From NCBI GenBank assembly GCA_947685225.1, contig CANTUV010000009.1, forward strand, positions 1,302,001 to 1,366,000: 64,000 bases of DNA, in the 5' to 3' direction. Source of the stretch: Garcia nutans (lineage: Eukaryota > Streptophyta > Magnoliopsida > Malpighiales > Euphorbiaceae). The stretch's first letter is position 1. Every line of letters begins with the position of its first letter. The notes beneath the pieces are model-generated. The model was not told the origin of the DNA. It did no database searches and saw only the letters and a program-made list of their open reading frames with translations. Made by a program: the position numbers and the translations under genes. Below are positions 36,584-47,988 of the stretch, in pieces.

Positions 36584-38696
36584 CTATCCCCAACCACTTA
36601 AGCTAGAGACTACATGAATAGAAGTTATATTTACTCCCCAGCATTACGAGGAGTTGCTAATCCACAAACCACAGTGACCAATTTCGTTCATTAGAAGACT
36701 TAGTAGTTAATAGAGATTCATTAGTACATTTAGAGCTATGTTAAGATGCCCACCATTCTTGTGCAAGACTATAACTTTAATTTGCAAGGATACATTAAGG
36801 GGGGGAAGCGTAAATTCATGCTTCTACAATATAAAGAAATTTCAAAAAAGAACTGAAGAAGCAATTCTCCAACAGATATGCATGTACTATATGTAAAAAT
36901 ATGGATCCCTATAACATTCATGAGAGCATAAAAATATTAAAGTTCATCATGCTAACAAAAGATCCCCTATAGTTAAATATAGTGAGTTATTAGTACAGGT
37001 ATGGACTTTTCTCATTTCTATGGTGTGAAAGGGAATTTATTCTTGCAATTATCAGAATAATCATTGGCTTCTGTTAAAATACTGTGTATTTCTTCATGTT
37101 CATCTAATATTTGGACAGTTAGGAAAAATGATCCTTTCTCCACACTACTCTCTTTCCATAATGGTCATTTTACGTTTCATGTTCATATGAAGTCCAATAG
37201 CAAAATAATATTTTAAAACTCACCAATAATACCTCCTTGTTCAAACACTATTTACATCACATGGTAAGTATAGTTAAGGAATTTTATTCAATTCCATGAC
37301 ATACATACATACAAACATAATACATGAATATTATTTAATTACTTAGATAAATGTGAAAAAATCTATGTGTTAAACAATTCTTACTAAAATACATATCATT
37401 TGTTAGATATCCCAAAGAATTAGGTGTCATGCATCTAGAAAATGGCTAGCATATGATATAAAACAATAAAGCAATTGCCTGAAGATTGGTCAAACTATCA
37501 GTTCTCTCTAGAAACAGAAGAAAACTTGTAAAAGGAAAATGAAAACGTAAGCAAGTTAAACATAACTTCACCTTATCATAGCCACAACTTAGAACTTCAT
37601 TGCTACACACAATTCGATATATTTCACTTTTGCTAAGCCCAACTACTCCAGAATCCCGCCCATAAAAAATTAGTTCAGGGTGTTCACTTTCTGCAATCAA
37701 TAGGGAAGCAGAATGTTGCCTTGCTTTAATTGTTCTTTTCCTTTCTTTCCATGGCCTTCTAGATGTCCATTCTCTAAATGTGTCTTTCTTTTCGTGACAT
37801 GCAGATTCACCTGTTCAGTACTAGACAGAATGACCACACATAAAAATCAGGTAGAAATTGAAATCAGATTTCCAAACAAGTTAACCAGATTAACTTTTAA
37901 GCTTAATGACAATGTAGAAATCTATTTTCCAAAGTGTTTACATGATGAAGGATCTGAACGTTCCCTTATAGGAACAAGAGAAAACGGAGTTCTGTCAGCA
38001 ACAAACAATCGACACCTATCACCCAATGCGTATTTCTGCAGCATCGTTCTGCAAGCTGTAAGGCGATGCCTTGCAATATCAACCCCTGTTATGGATCCCG
38101 AATCACCAAGAAGGTCTGACATCATGCAAAGTTTAGCACCTGATAAAATGATATATTACAAATAAGCTCAGCAAGAGTTCAGATAATCTGAAGTAATCGA
38201 CCAATAAGAAACACATTCAACGTGATTTAGAAAAACAGCTCAGAATTTTGTTATTGTACATTACAATAGCAAAACTTTAGCAAGTTAATCAATTAGCATA
38301 AACAAATTTCTTGAATAGACAACTCTATCTTCTCAGTTTTGAGTGGAGATACATATTTAACATGATCATGACCATTTTAAAACTAGAAGGGTAATATTGT
38401 TTATATTCCTCCTAAACATTCTTAAGCATTTAAGCATTAGAAAGTAAGTGCTTTGTGTTGCTTGTATACTTTTATCAACATCATTCTAATCATGCTTCAT
38501 GCTCCATACTTCTAAGCTCAAGCCAAGCCAGCTTAATATCTTCATACTCTAGCAAGACAGTTCCGCATAAGCCAGGCAACAAAAAATAGTCATAGAAAAA
38601 CCAAGCTCGAGTATTGAAACAAAACAGTGTGCCCCATTCATCATTCACACAACATATGATTTCACAATGATTTTTCCCATAGATTGAAACATAAAC

Positions 38697-39445
38697 CAGT
38701 GTAGTTAAAAGTGAAAGGCGCACTCAAAGCTATCACCTAAAGCGCAAAGCGCAGAAAAAGCGCTTGCTTCATTGAAAAAAAACCAAGTTTATCTAAAATA
38801 ATTAAATAGCAATGCAATACAATATGTCAAACAAAACTGGAAATCTTCACAAAGAAAAATCAAAAGACTATAAACATTATGAAAGTTTAAACATCACTTT
38901 ACATGTCAAGAAAGATTGACTTTGCAAATTAATAGATAAAAATACTTGAGAAATAACTCAATTCTAAAACTAATACTGCAAATAGTTTATTCCTCATATA
39001 AGTCTTTTTTCTTATACAGAACAGAAGAAAACGTGCTCGAAGAGCAGCCAGCCAACTCGATTAAAAAAAAGCAAATAGATAGAATAGATGCCCTTTTTGA
39101 CTAAAATACTGTTACTAAATAGAAAATTTTAAAAAGAAATAAATATAATAAATGAAACAGCCGGATATAAAGTCCTATAGTAAAAAATAACTATTATTTA
39201 GAAATATAAAGAGTCCAATAGTCAAAAAGTAACTACTATTTAGGAATATAAAGAGTCCTATAGTCAAAGACAACTAAAATAATTTATTTTTACTGAAAAT
39301 ACTACTTTAAATAATCTAAAAAGATACAGGAAAAAAGGTGAGCTTTATTGAAGTTGCGTGCTTCAAACATATGAAAAGCGGTACCTCATTCCAGCGCTTC
39401 ACTTCATCGCTTAAGCGCACCAGGCGAGCGCTTTTAACTTCACTG
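38697..39445. mobile_element. Non-autonomous hAT element, 749 bp
   Basis: Bounded by a perfect 8-bp target duplication ACATAAAC (38689-38696 and 39446-39453). Its ends are inverted repeats: CAGTGTAGTTAAAAGTG at the left and, inverted, CAGTGAAGTTAAAAGCGC at the right, with GCGCTT-rich subterminal sequence on both sides. There is no coding capacity. It lies inside the intron between the VYGIDAA and AKLCMM exons of the methyltransferase locus. Confidence 0.92.
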
Positions 39446-39994
39446 ACATAAACATAATTTCATTTCATACTTAACCTAGAGTTTCCAGAATGTACATTCT
39501 TTTCAAACTAATAAAGGGTTATAATTAAATATACCATTCTAACTGAACACAAGAAGGGAAAAAATATCACTTACCAGGAGCAACACACAAATCAAGAACA
39601 TAATCTCCCACTGAGATATTCAAGGCTAAAACAGTAGCCCCTGAAGCTGCATCAATTCCATAGACCTAAATAATCATAAAAAATAACAACAAAACTCATG
39701 AAACAATTCTTGATAAACACAACCCAAAAACACAATAATTAGATAAAGATTTATAATCAATAACAGCTAGACCTAATAATACTGTTAAATGATCCCCTAA
39801 AGAGAATAATTCAGTGCATGTTAAAGATTTCAATGATTTATTTATTAATTTATTTTGATTTCTTACCTTTCCTTCTCTGTATGCCCTTGAGCTAGCAATC
39901 TGAAATTGAGTTGGGAGAGAATAAAACCCAGGTAACCAATTTACTCTCTCAAGCTTACACTTAGTTTACCTAAAATTACCCAGCTTACACTCTC

Positions 39995-42410
39995 TAAATG
40001 CATCTGATGTGCTGAAGAAGGATGTCCATTATTATTTTAAGTTGATGAAGAAAGTAATAGAAGAAGTTGTTGAAGATAGAGTTGTCCAAATTGTGACTGA
40101 TAATGATGCTACAATTAAATGTGCTGGAAAAATGATTATGAGAGTATACAAACACATATATTGGACAGCTTGTAGTGCTCACTGTATTGATTTGATTTTA
40201 GAGGATATTGAAAAGAGAAGTATAGAAAATAAAGTTATTGAGCAAGCAAAGCAAATCACTCAATTCATATACAATCATAATTGGGTGATAAATTATATGA
40301 AAAATTTCACTGATGGAAGAGAAATTCTAAGACCCGGCATCACAAGATTTGCAACAAATTTCATTACATTAGAGAGCATTGTGCGACAAAAAATAAATTT
40401 GAATCATATGTTTGAATCAGAAGTTTGGGTAAATTCTAGATATGGAAGAATGACCGATAGACTTGCCGCCGATGTTTGGGATATAATTTTGGGTGAAAGT
40501 AGAGATGAAAGAAAATCTTGGTCCAATAACGAAATATTAAAAGTTCAAGGGCATCTTCTAAAAGTTTTGAGATTGGTTGATGGGAATGAGAAGCCAATGT
40601 ATTTTATTTATGAGGCAATCGATCCAGCTAAACTAGCAATTAAAGAAAATTGCAGGTATTGGAGAAATTATTGGAAAACCATTGATTCAAGATAAAATTT
40701 TCAATTGCATCATGATTTACACTCCGCTGGTAAGTGGCTTATATATATCAACAAATTTAGTCCTTTTTTTATTCTTTTTTTAGTATATATTACATTAGCT
40801 GTAAATTTTCATTATCTAAGTCTAACTTCTTTTAAAAAAATTTATTTTAGGTTATTACTTCAATCCACAATATCAATATAATCATGAATATCATGTTACG
40901 GAAGATGTTGATGTAATGGCGGGAGTTCGAAAAGTGATTAAAAAATTGGAGCCCGATGAAGAAGCACAAGCCAAAGCTCTCTTACAAGTAAAAATAATTA
41001 TTTGAGATTGCATTAAATATTTATTATTTCTTAATTGCTATTTACCAGTAAACTAATAATTATTATTCAATGACATGTAGATGTTTACATTTCAAGATCA
41101 GGAAGGATCTTTTGGCACCTCGCTTGCGCAAAAGGCAATTGCCCTTTCATCTCCAGGTTAAATCATCAAAATTTATTTCATGCATCTAAATATGGTCAGT
41201 TAATATACCAAAATAATTCTCATTTTTTTAATTTTATACTCCAATGCAGCTGAATGATGGATACATTATCGGGAATATGTTCCGGAATTGCAGAAAACTG
41301 CTATTCTCATTTTAAGTCAAACCACCTCATCATCAAATTGTGAACGTAATTGGAGCACTTTCAGTTTGATTCACACAAGGACTAGGAATAGATTAAAGTA
41401 TAAAAAATTGCATTCCCTAGTCTTTGTGCATTATAATATGAAGCTGAAATTAAGAAATACAATGAGGAAGTCCCAGGAAGATATAATGAAAAATTATAAT
41501 CCAATAAATTTGGATTATATTTTTGAGGAATTAGATCCATTGTCTCCATGGTTACAGGAAACAGAAGCTTCAGTTTTTGATGATGATGATCTTGATTGAC
41601 TTAATGATGAAGATGATGAGGGACAAGAATTAATCTTACTTCTGCTGAGGTATCGGGTGGGGTTTCACCCCCTTTTAACTATAACACTGTTGAAGTTCAT
41701 CATAAAAAAAGAAGTGGCAGCAGTAATATTAACAGATACGAAGAGAAAGACAATGAGAATGAGGAAGAGAAAGACAATGAAAAGGAGAAAGAGGAAGACA
41801 ATGAGAATGAGGAAGAGGAAGACAATGACAGTGATGAAGACGATGACAATGACAGTGGCAGTGATAGTGCTAATCAAGGTGGTAATTTAGGTGAAACTGC
41901 TTATGGTGGTTATAGTGGATCAAGAAAATCATATGAAGATTATCTATCCAGTCATGGTGATAAATATGGCAAACATAGTAGTTCTCATTCTCATTCCCCT
42001 AACCCCGTTTCTCCTCCAGCCGAGTTTCAAAAACATCAGCTCTATAATAATGAATCCAGTGGACCGGAACGAGGCTCTATGCAGAATTATGGGGGGACGG
42101 GTTATGGTAGCTCAACATACGGTGATACTTTCAATCAAATAGAACCTATTTCAGGCCCATATAATCCGTCATCATATTATAATCGGTCGAGTGATTATTG
42201 GAGTCAGCACTCTCAGGGATGGGCTGGAAATTTTGCAGTGAAAACTCTTTTGAAAGTAGCACATTTCACTCCAACTATCTAAGTGACAATTTTGGTGAAA
42301 CTCAAAATGTTTCAGACCCACAAAGTAATGCAATTTCAAATTCAGTAAATTATTTTTATGTGTTCTCATATACGTTTCAGCAACCAGACTCATATCATTC
42401 AAGATGAAAC
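39995..42410 (+). pseudogene. hAT transposase (DUF659 / dimerisation domain), decayed
   Basis: Spliced transposase remnant. First block 39995-40694: NASDVLKKDVHYYF, VVQIVTDNDATIKCAGK, the WTACSAHCIDLILEDIEKRS box, then HNWVINYMKNFT and GITRFATNFITLESI. A TAA at 40693-40695 interrupts the DSR-NFQLHHDLHSAG block, which ends in a GT donor. Later exons start near 40853 (YFNPQYQYN) and 41081 (MFTFQDQEGSF), then about 41252 with a TGA close to its start, followed by the hAT dimerisation domain TSSSNCERNWSTFSLIHTRT to 41599. A low-complexity acidic tail (ENEEEKDNE repeats, then Gly/Ser/Tyr-rich sequence) extends to about 42400 in shifted frames. At least two premature stops make it inactive. Confidence 0.87.
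41735..41875 (+). repeat. GA-rich minisatellite in the transposase tail
   Basis: Repeats of GAAAGACAATGAGAATGAGG type encoding Glu/Asp/Asn/Lys in the transposase frame; long open frames on other frames here are by-products. Confidence 0.75.
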
Positions 42411-42988
42411 AACCAAAATCAAAATTATGATCTTGATAATCAAAATAATCAAGATCCTCCCCGACGTTCTTTTTGGTGGTAAATTAGTTTGTTTAATTTA
42501 ATTTTAAGTGGATATTAATAATTGTTATATAACATATATTTTTGAATTGAATTATTTTTCCTTTATTTTTAATCATTGACTAAACAATTATTATGATTAT
42601 TATTATTATTATTGTTATTTCTAATTTAGTAATTTTTAATGCAATTTAACAATGTTATTATTTAAAAAATTATAACATGTATATAATTATTGTTAAAAAC
42701 TATTTATATTGTTATTTTTAATTAAGTTTTGATAAAAAATTGATTTTTATTATTATTATGGATTAATTTTAACATATATTATTAATTTTATATTGTAAAA
42801 GATATTTGTTTTTTTATTTTATTATGGTTCGATCCATTCCGTTTCACCGATTCCGTTACTCAATTCGTCCGATTCTATGATTGCAACTGCATTCACGATA
42901 GTGATAGCCAATTCAAACTGTTTCATACTAATTCAGTCCAATTTATTTCACTGCGATCGATTATGCGATTTAAAACACTGTTACTTAC

Positions 42989-43172
42989 CATTGCACAACC
43001 TCGCCTCTATAACTGGTTGCGGCAACGTATATAAATTCATGGGCAATATTCTAAAATGATAAGTCGTTGATATGAGAAAGATGGCACCTTAAACGACAAG
43101 TCATATTTGCCTTCAAAACGCACTGTTTTTCTCTTCGAACAATCTCCTTCGGCCTCGCGTCGCCTCAAAAAT
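42989..43172 (-). other. Possible displaced 5' exon of a minus-strand gene
   Basis: On the minus strand, CGAGGTTGTGCAATG is followed by GTAAGTAA, a perfect plant 5' splice site that coincides with the 8-bp duplication expected at the hAT end. This could be the original first exon or 5' UTR of the methyltransferase locus. I cannot match it to a known N-terminus, so this is tentative. Confidence 0.3.
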
Positions 43173-43180
43173 CAAAATAC

Positions 43181-43634
43181 TAGGGGTGGACATTTTTGGT
43201 TCGGTTGGCCGAACCGAACCGAACTGCAAAAACCGAATAAAAACCGAGCAAATATATTAGTAACCGAAATCGACTAAACAAAAGTAGAAACCGAGTAAAA
43301 ACTGAACCGAAAAAATTCGGTCGGTTTCGGTTTAGACCAAAAAAATTGGTTTAGACCAAAAAAATTCGGTCGGCTTCGGTTTAGACTAAAAAAATTGGTT
43401 TAGACAAAAAAAATTCGGTCGGTTTTATTATAAACCAGTGGTTTTGGTTTAGACAAAAAAAATTCGGTCGGTTTTCAGTCGGTTCGGTTTTTTGAGCAAT
43501 AAAACCGCTGACCGACCGAAGATTTTTTATTTGATGTAATTTAGAACTGAAAACCGAACCGACCAGTAAGTTAACCGATTTTTCGGTCGATTTTTTGGTC
43601 GGTTCGATTTTCACTGTTTTTTTGTACACCCCTA
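43181..43634. mobile_element. hAT-type MITE rich in GGTTCGGTT motifs
   Basis: 454-bp element with ends TAGGGGTGGACA and TGTACACCCCTA (inverted repeats, one mismatch in 12). It is flanked by CAAAATAC (43173-43180) and CAGAATAC (43635-43642), a 7-of-8 match for a hAT target duplication. The interior is a mosaic of GGTCGGTTTCGGTTTAGAC units, direct and inverted (AACCGAACCGAAC). No coding capacity. Confidence 0.9.
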
Positions 43635-43757
43635 CAGAATACCACCGTCTCGGCGTCTCTCCACCTCTCAACTACTCCTCTGAAAATCAGATTTTCCCGA
43701 TTCCGAACTAGAAAGAGCGAGACAATTATTTCCTTTTTTTCCGAGAAAATATAAATA

Positions 43758-45239
43758 ATGAGAGAAGCCTTATTGTTATTTGTTTGTTACTTTATTCAAT
43801 TAACTTCAGCTACTGTAGTTCTAAAACCCTTCTTCTTTTCCTTCCCAGACCTTCCCGCCAAATTCGGTAACTTTCTTTCTGTTTGGATACTCAGAAAGTG
43901 TTGGAAAACAGATTAAAAATGAAAAATTGGAACTGAAATTAATATTATTATTTTCTTTTTAGTTTAATTTATATATGTGTGTGTGATTCTTTGTTTGTTC
44001 AGCTGCTGGCGTCAGTAACTCTGGTATTTGTGGAGCTTTGCATGTGGCAAATCCTCTGGACGCTTGTTCTTCACTACACAATCGTTTTGAGTTAAATGAA
44101 ACTGAGCAAGTAAGATTTGCTTTGATTATAAGAGGTGAATGCCCTTTTGAAGATAAAATTCGAAATGCTCAAAATGGGGGATTTCGTGCTGCAATTGTCT
44201 ATGATGATAGAGATAAGAGAAATTTGATTTACAGTGAGTTCTCAGTCTCTTCCACTTCCCATTTATTGCTTTTTCTTTAAAAAAAATTTGAAATTTCCCC
44301 CTAATATAGGTTATGCTTGTATCAACTGACGAAGTTTCTCTTGGATATTTTGCTTTTTTGTGATTTGTAATTTGTGCTCACCAATTACTAGCCTGCTTGG
44401 ATAGGATTATGTTCAAAAACATATGGAGATATATAGGACTCAAAACTGAGACCTTTCGGCTCTGGATATGACTCTAGTAACATTGAATCAAAGGCTTATT
44501 TACAGATGTTTAGGATTTAGGAATTCAGCTAATATTTTCTTCTTGGTTTTTTTTTGGGGAAAATAATTTTTGTGTGTTTTGGTTATCATGGAATATACTA
44601 TCTTTTGTTTGCAGTGATGATGAATCCTGAGGGAATCAAGGTGCATGCTGTTTTTGTTTCAGAGGCAGCTGGTGAAATTCTAAAGGAGAATGCTCAAGGG
44701 GAAGAAGGCGAATGTTGCATTTACTTGTCTAATAGCAACAGAGCGTGGACTGTTTTAGCTATTTCGTTTCTCTCTCTTCTTGTTATCCTATCTTTCCTTA
44801 TAATAGTCTTCATCATGCCTAGACATTGGACACATTGGCAGCGAACAAATTTGCAATGCAAAAGTCTGGATGCACGGATGCTGGAAGGTTTTCCCCGTTT
44901 CACATTCCACTCTGCTCATTTGAATCGCAGATGCAGTGGAGAAACCTGTGCTATTTGCCTTGAGGATTACAAAAACGGGGAAATTCTTAAAATTCTTCCT
45001 TGCCAACATGGTAGGACGCTGACTATTTGTTAAATAAGAGTAGGGTGTTTATACTATGGATCGCTTTTGTGTCTCTCCACCACTCATCTCTTAGCCCATA
45101 CTAACAACGCAATTACTTGCTGATAACAATGTTATAACTTGCAGAATTTCATTCTAGCTGTGTGGACTCATGGCTAACCAAGTGGGGAACATTCTGCCCT
45201 GTGTGCAAGTTTGATATGAAAACAAATTTTTTTTCTGAG
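43758..45239 (+). CDS. RMR-type PA-TM-RING-H2 protein, 3' end unresolved
   Basis: Receptor homology region-transmembrane-RING protein, a plant sorting receptor for storage-vacuole proteins with possible ubiquitin-ligase activity. Exons: 43758-43866, 44003-44233, 44615-45010, 45145-45239; GT-AG introns and matching phases. Order: signal peptide (MREALLLFVCYFIQLTSA), protease-associated luminal domain (CGALHVANPLDACSSL to the CCIYLSNS block near residue 150), one membrane helix at about 157-180, and a RING-H2 finger from about residue 224 (CAICLEDYKNGE, LPCQHEFHSSC, CPVC) with all eight ligands present. After FFSE a GT donor (GTGAGT) occurs but I find no next exon before the retrotransposon LTR at 45503. 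Reading through would add 22 codons and stop at 45306-45308. So the tail was either shortened by that insertion or lies far downstream. The protein to the RING looks intact. Confidence 0.88.
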
Positions 45240-45502
45240 GTGAGTGCAAAAAGGCCCTTTGTGGATTTTAGTTACCATGAAAGAATTAACTGTATATTTA
45301 TGTTTTGATGTGGGGGGTGTTGAATATTTCTTGTAGTGAGTTCAGTGGTTATTATGGTGGTACTCATGCTCTCTGTGTGGATTATGATGTATGGCCCATC
45401 TTACCTGTTTGTACAGTCAATTGTTTCCAGTGTACTCACTTGAAACTGCATTGTTCTTCAAATTCACATAATCATATACCAAATTGGAATACCAAGATTA
45501 GA

Positions 45503-46859
45503 TGATGCGTCCTAGTTAACCCTAGCAAGTGAACTAGTCATATCAGTAATATAGATTTGTGAATCTGAATATCGTCCCACGAAGACCAAAGTTTAAAAGC
45601 CAATTATTATATTGTGTTGGCAATTATTTGAGAAACAATATCTGAAAAAAAGATTTGAATTTAAATCTAAAATTAAACTAAATTGCTGAAAATTAAATAT
45701 TTTTGGTGAATTAAGAATAATCAATTAATAAAATATGTTTGAGTCCACAATCCTCCTAAACTTGCATAGATATCAATATTGATTAAGAAAATTGAGTTAA
45801 GATTGGCGAGTTATTTTTTAGTCTGGTTAACTTTATTAAGAGACATAGCTTTTCAAATTAATATTAAACTCTTATTCAGATACTTTAACATTAATTTGCA
45901 TGTGAACAAACCCGGTTATTCGACCTTATTCAGGGACACGAATATTGTCACAGGCTAATATCAAATCATCTATTTGAATACATCCTCAATTAAACCGTTA
46001 TACAAAATCACCTATATAAATCAAGTATTTAAATCTCATTGAATAAAAATGCTAACTTCTCTATTCGACACATCATCAAGAAATTTAATCAATTAAATAT
46101 TGAATACAAGCATTAAGAACCAGAAATTTGTATAAAAATAACTCAAATTTTAATAATCAACATTAATATTCATTCATAATTTAAGGTTCACGTTTCCTTT
46201 AACAAAAAGAAATTACTCCATACTTAAATCTAAGAAACTAAATCTAAAATTGAAATAAGACATGATAAGGTTAAGTAAGCTCTTGATAGTTGTTTTTTGC
46301 TTCAGCTTGAACTCCTCCAATGGAGATTTTGTCTTCAAGAAGAAAGAAGAAGAAAAAGTCTCCAATTTGTTTGAAGAACCCGCTATATTCTTTTTTAGAT
46401 TTGCGTAAAAAAAAAACTAAACTTCCCCTCAAACATGTTTCTCCTCCTTTTAAATCATTTCTCTTCCTATTTTCTCTATGTTATAATAATTAAGCTTCTT
46501 ATTTTGTTTAGAACTCTTAAACAAAATAGGAAAACAAAATAAATGAAGTTCTAAACAAAATAGGAAAATAAAAAAAAAGTCCTAATGAATTGAGAAAACT
46601 AAAAATCTCAAATATTTGTTGTAAATTCGTGCATTTGCATGACCATGCATCTGCCCATGCGCATCTCTGCTCTTTTTATGCTTTCACTGGATTTTTGTTA
46701 TATTTTTCAAAATTCACCTATATAAACATAAAATAAGACTAAATAACCAAAATAACTAAAATTAAATGAGAAATAAGATAAAACTAATAAAAATTAACAA
46801 AAACTAAAGAAAACTATTGCAAATGTTGTCCTAATTATATATAAAATACACATTTATCA
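45503..46859 (-). repeat. 3' LTR of the Athila-type element
   Basis: 1357 bp with ends TGATGCGTCC and CATTTATCA on the plus strand (TG...CA, short TGAT/ATCA inverted ends). It follows the AAGCTAAGTGTGGAGTAG tract on the minus strand. Because the second LTR is missing, the target duplication (left flank TTAGA) cannot be verified. Confidence 0.75.
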
Positions 46860-47988
46860 ACTACTCCACACTTAGCTTTTTGTTCATCCTCGAGTAAAGT
46901 CAAAATTAAACCAAGTTTAAAAGATAATCTCAACACAACAGAAAAACTTCAAAATTCAAAAGCATGGGCCTCATACTCAACATTAATCATCAAAATTCCA
47001 TAAAAGTTCAATTAAATGGAAGTTAAAGAATAAAAAGATCATATTGACAAAGAAGACCAATATTGCTCATCCATAAGCTCACAAGAGCTGCAATTAATCA
47101 AAATTTGACCCTTCTCATTTACTTATTTATCTATCTTTAAAGCTACTGTATTTTGCTTCTTCTTTTTTTTATTTGGCACTTTCTCTCGTCGCAGTTTCTT
47201 TTTGACCTTTTACCACCACCTTCAGAAAGCGCCTTGCTCATGTTCTTTAATAAATTTATATGAGTTTAAACTAGAACAACGGAGCAATATCTACTTGGCT
47301 TGGGACCTTTCTCTCGTTGCAGTTGCTTTTTGACCACCACCTTCAGAAAGCTCCTTGCTCATATTCCTTAATGTTTTAATTTAATTAGAACTGGAATAGA
47401 GGAGCAAAAATTAATTTACTCTTATTCTAGCCAGCTCTTTTGGCCTGAGAGTCCACATGGGGTGCATGCCGATCCCTGGTTACTTTACTAAGCTAGTACA
47501 TCGTAGTACAATTCCACAAATCACAATAACTTTCTTAGTGTTCATTTCAAAAATTCATTCAAAAAGATTGAAAAGAAACATAAGTATTAAAAAGCAGAGT
47601 TGATATTACTTATAAAGTTTGCAAGGCTAGTTTCTAAATCAACATGATGCTGAAAATTCTAAAACTTCCAAGTAATTTAAACGTCATGAAACAAAGACAA
47701 AATAAGTTGAGTATAATAGACTCATAAAATTGAATTAAGAGTTTCAGCTATTACATCAAAATTCTCAAACAAACAAAAGTTTAACAATTTAACAACAAGC
47801 TTAAGTTGCATAAACAAACAACTAAGTATGAATATATGCAAAAATTTCAAACATCCCACCCCACACTTTAGGGATTAGCATTGTCCTCAATGCAAAAACA
47901 AGAAAAAGAACACAAGAGAGAAGGAAGAAAAGTAAAGGTTAGAATACTCCCCTAATATGTTATGAGGACAACTAGGACAAAGTTGATG

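Larger units (their letters stand above)
29744..39955 (-). pseudogene. NOL1/NOP2/Sun RNA (cytosine-5) methyltransferase, apparently disrupted
   Basis: Class I SAM-dependent RNA m5C methyltransferase of the NSUN type. Minus-strand exons: 39867 to about 39955, 39575-39665, 37942-38139, 37572-37810, 37479-37507, 30773-30840, 30629-30690, 29744-29877. Motifs: REGKVYGIDAASGA, the SAM-binding LDLCVAPGAKLC (usually CAAPG), GSITGVDIARHRL, EWTSRRPWKERKR, PELIFYGRDSG, ERTDSLTNLQ, LKLLTNGFKLLKVGGFLAYS followed by TCS, and the C-terminal TSGLFIAKFTK. Two parts are missing. The N-terminal exons are replaced upstream by a hAT element. The exon expected between SCGYDK and ERTDSL, carrying the DAECTHDGS motif, is absent: only 64 bases separate its neighbours, and their phases do not fit each other. 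The 6.6-kb intron 37478-30841 holds a Copia element and would need a GC donor. Family call firm; loss of function inferred. Confidence 0.78.
39990..42980 (+). mobile_element. hAT-superfamily element, left end missing
   Basis: Carries a decayed hAT transposase gene. The right end is TTTAAAACACTG at 42969-42980, the inverse of the CAGTGTTTTAAA terminus typical of plant hATs, and subterminal sequence with CGATCGATTATGCGATTT precedes it. The next 8 bases (TTACTTAC) would be the target duplication, but no matching left terminus was found: transposase homology starts abruptly near 39990, against methyltransferase exon sequence. The left part was probably deleted together with host sequence. Confidence 0.75.

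Noticed and set aside
41657..41890. Arg/Lys/Met-rich and Ile/Phe/Val-rich open frames around 41.7 kb
   Set aside because: Both arise from the GA-rich repeat read in the wrong frame or strand; the transposase frame gives the expected acidic tail.
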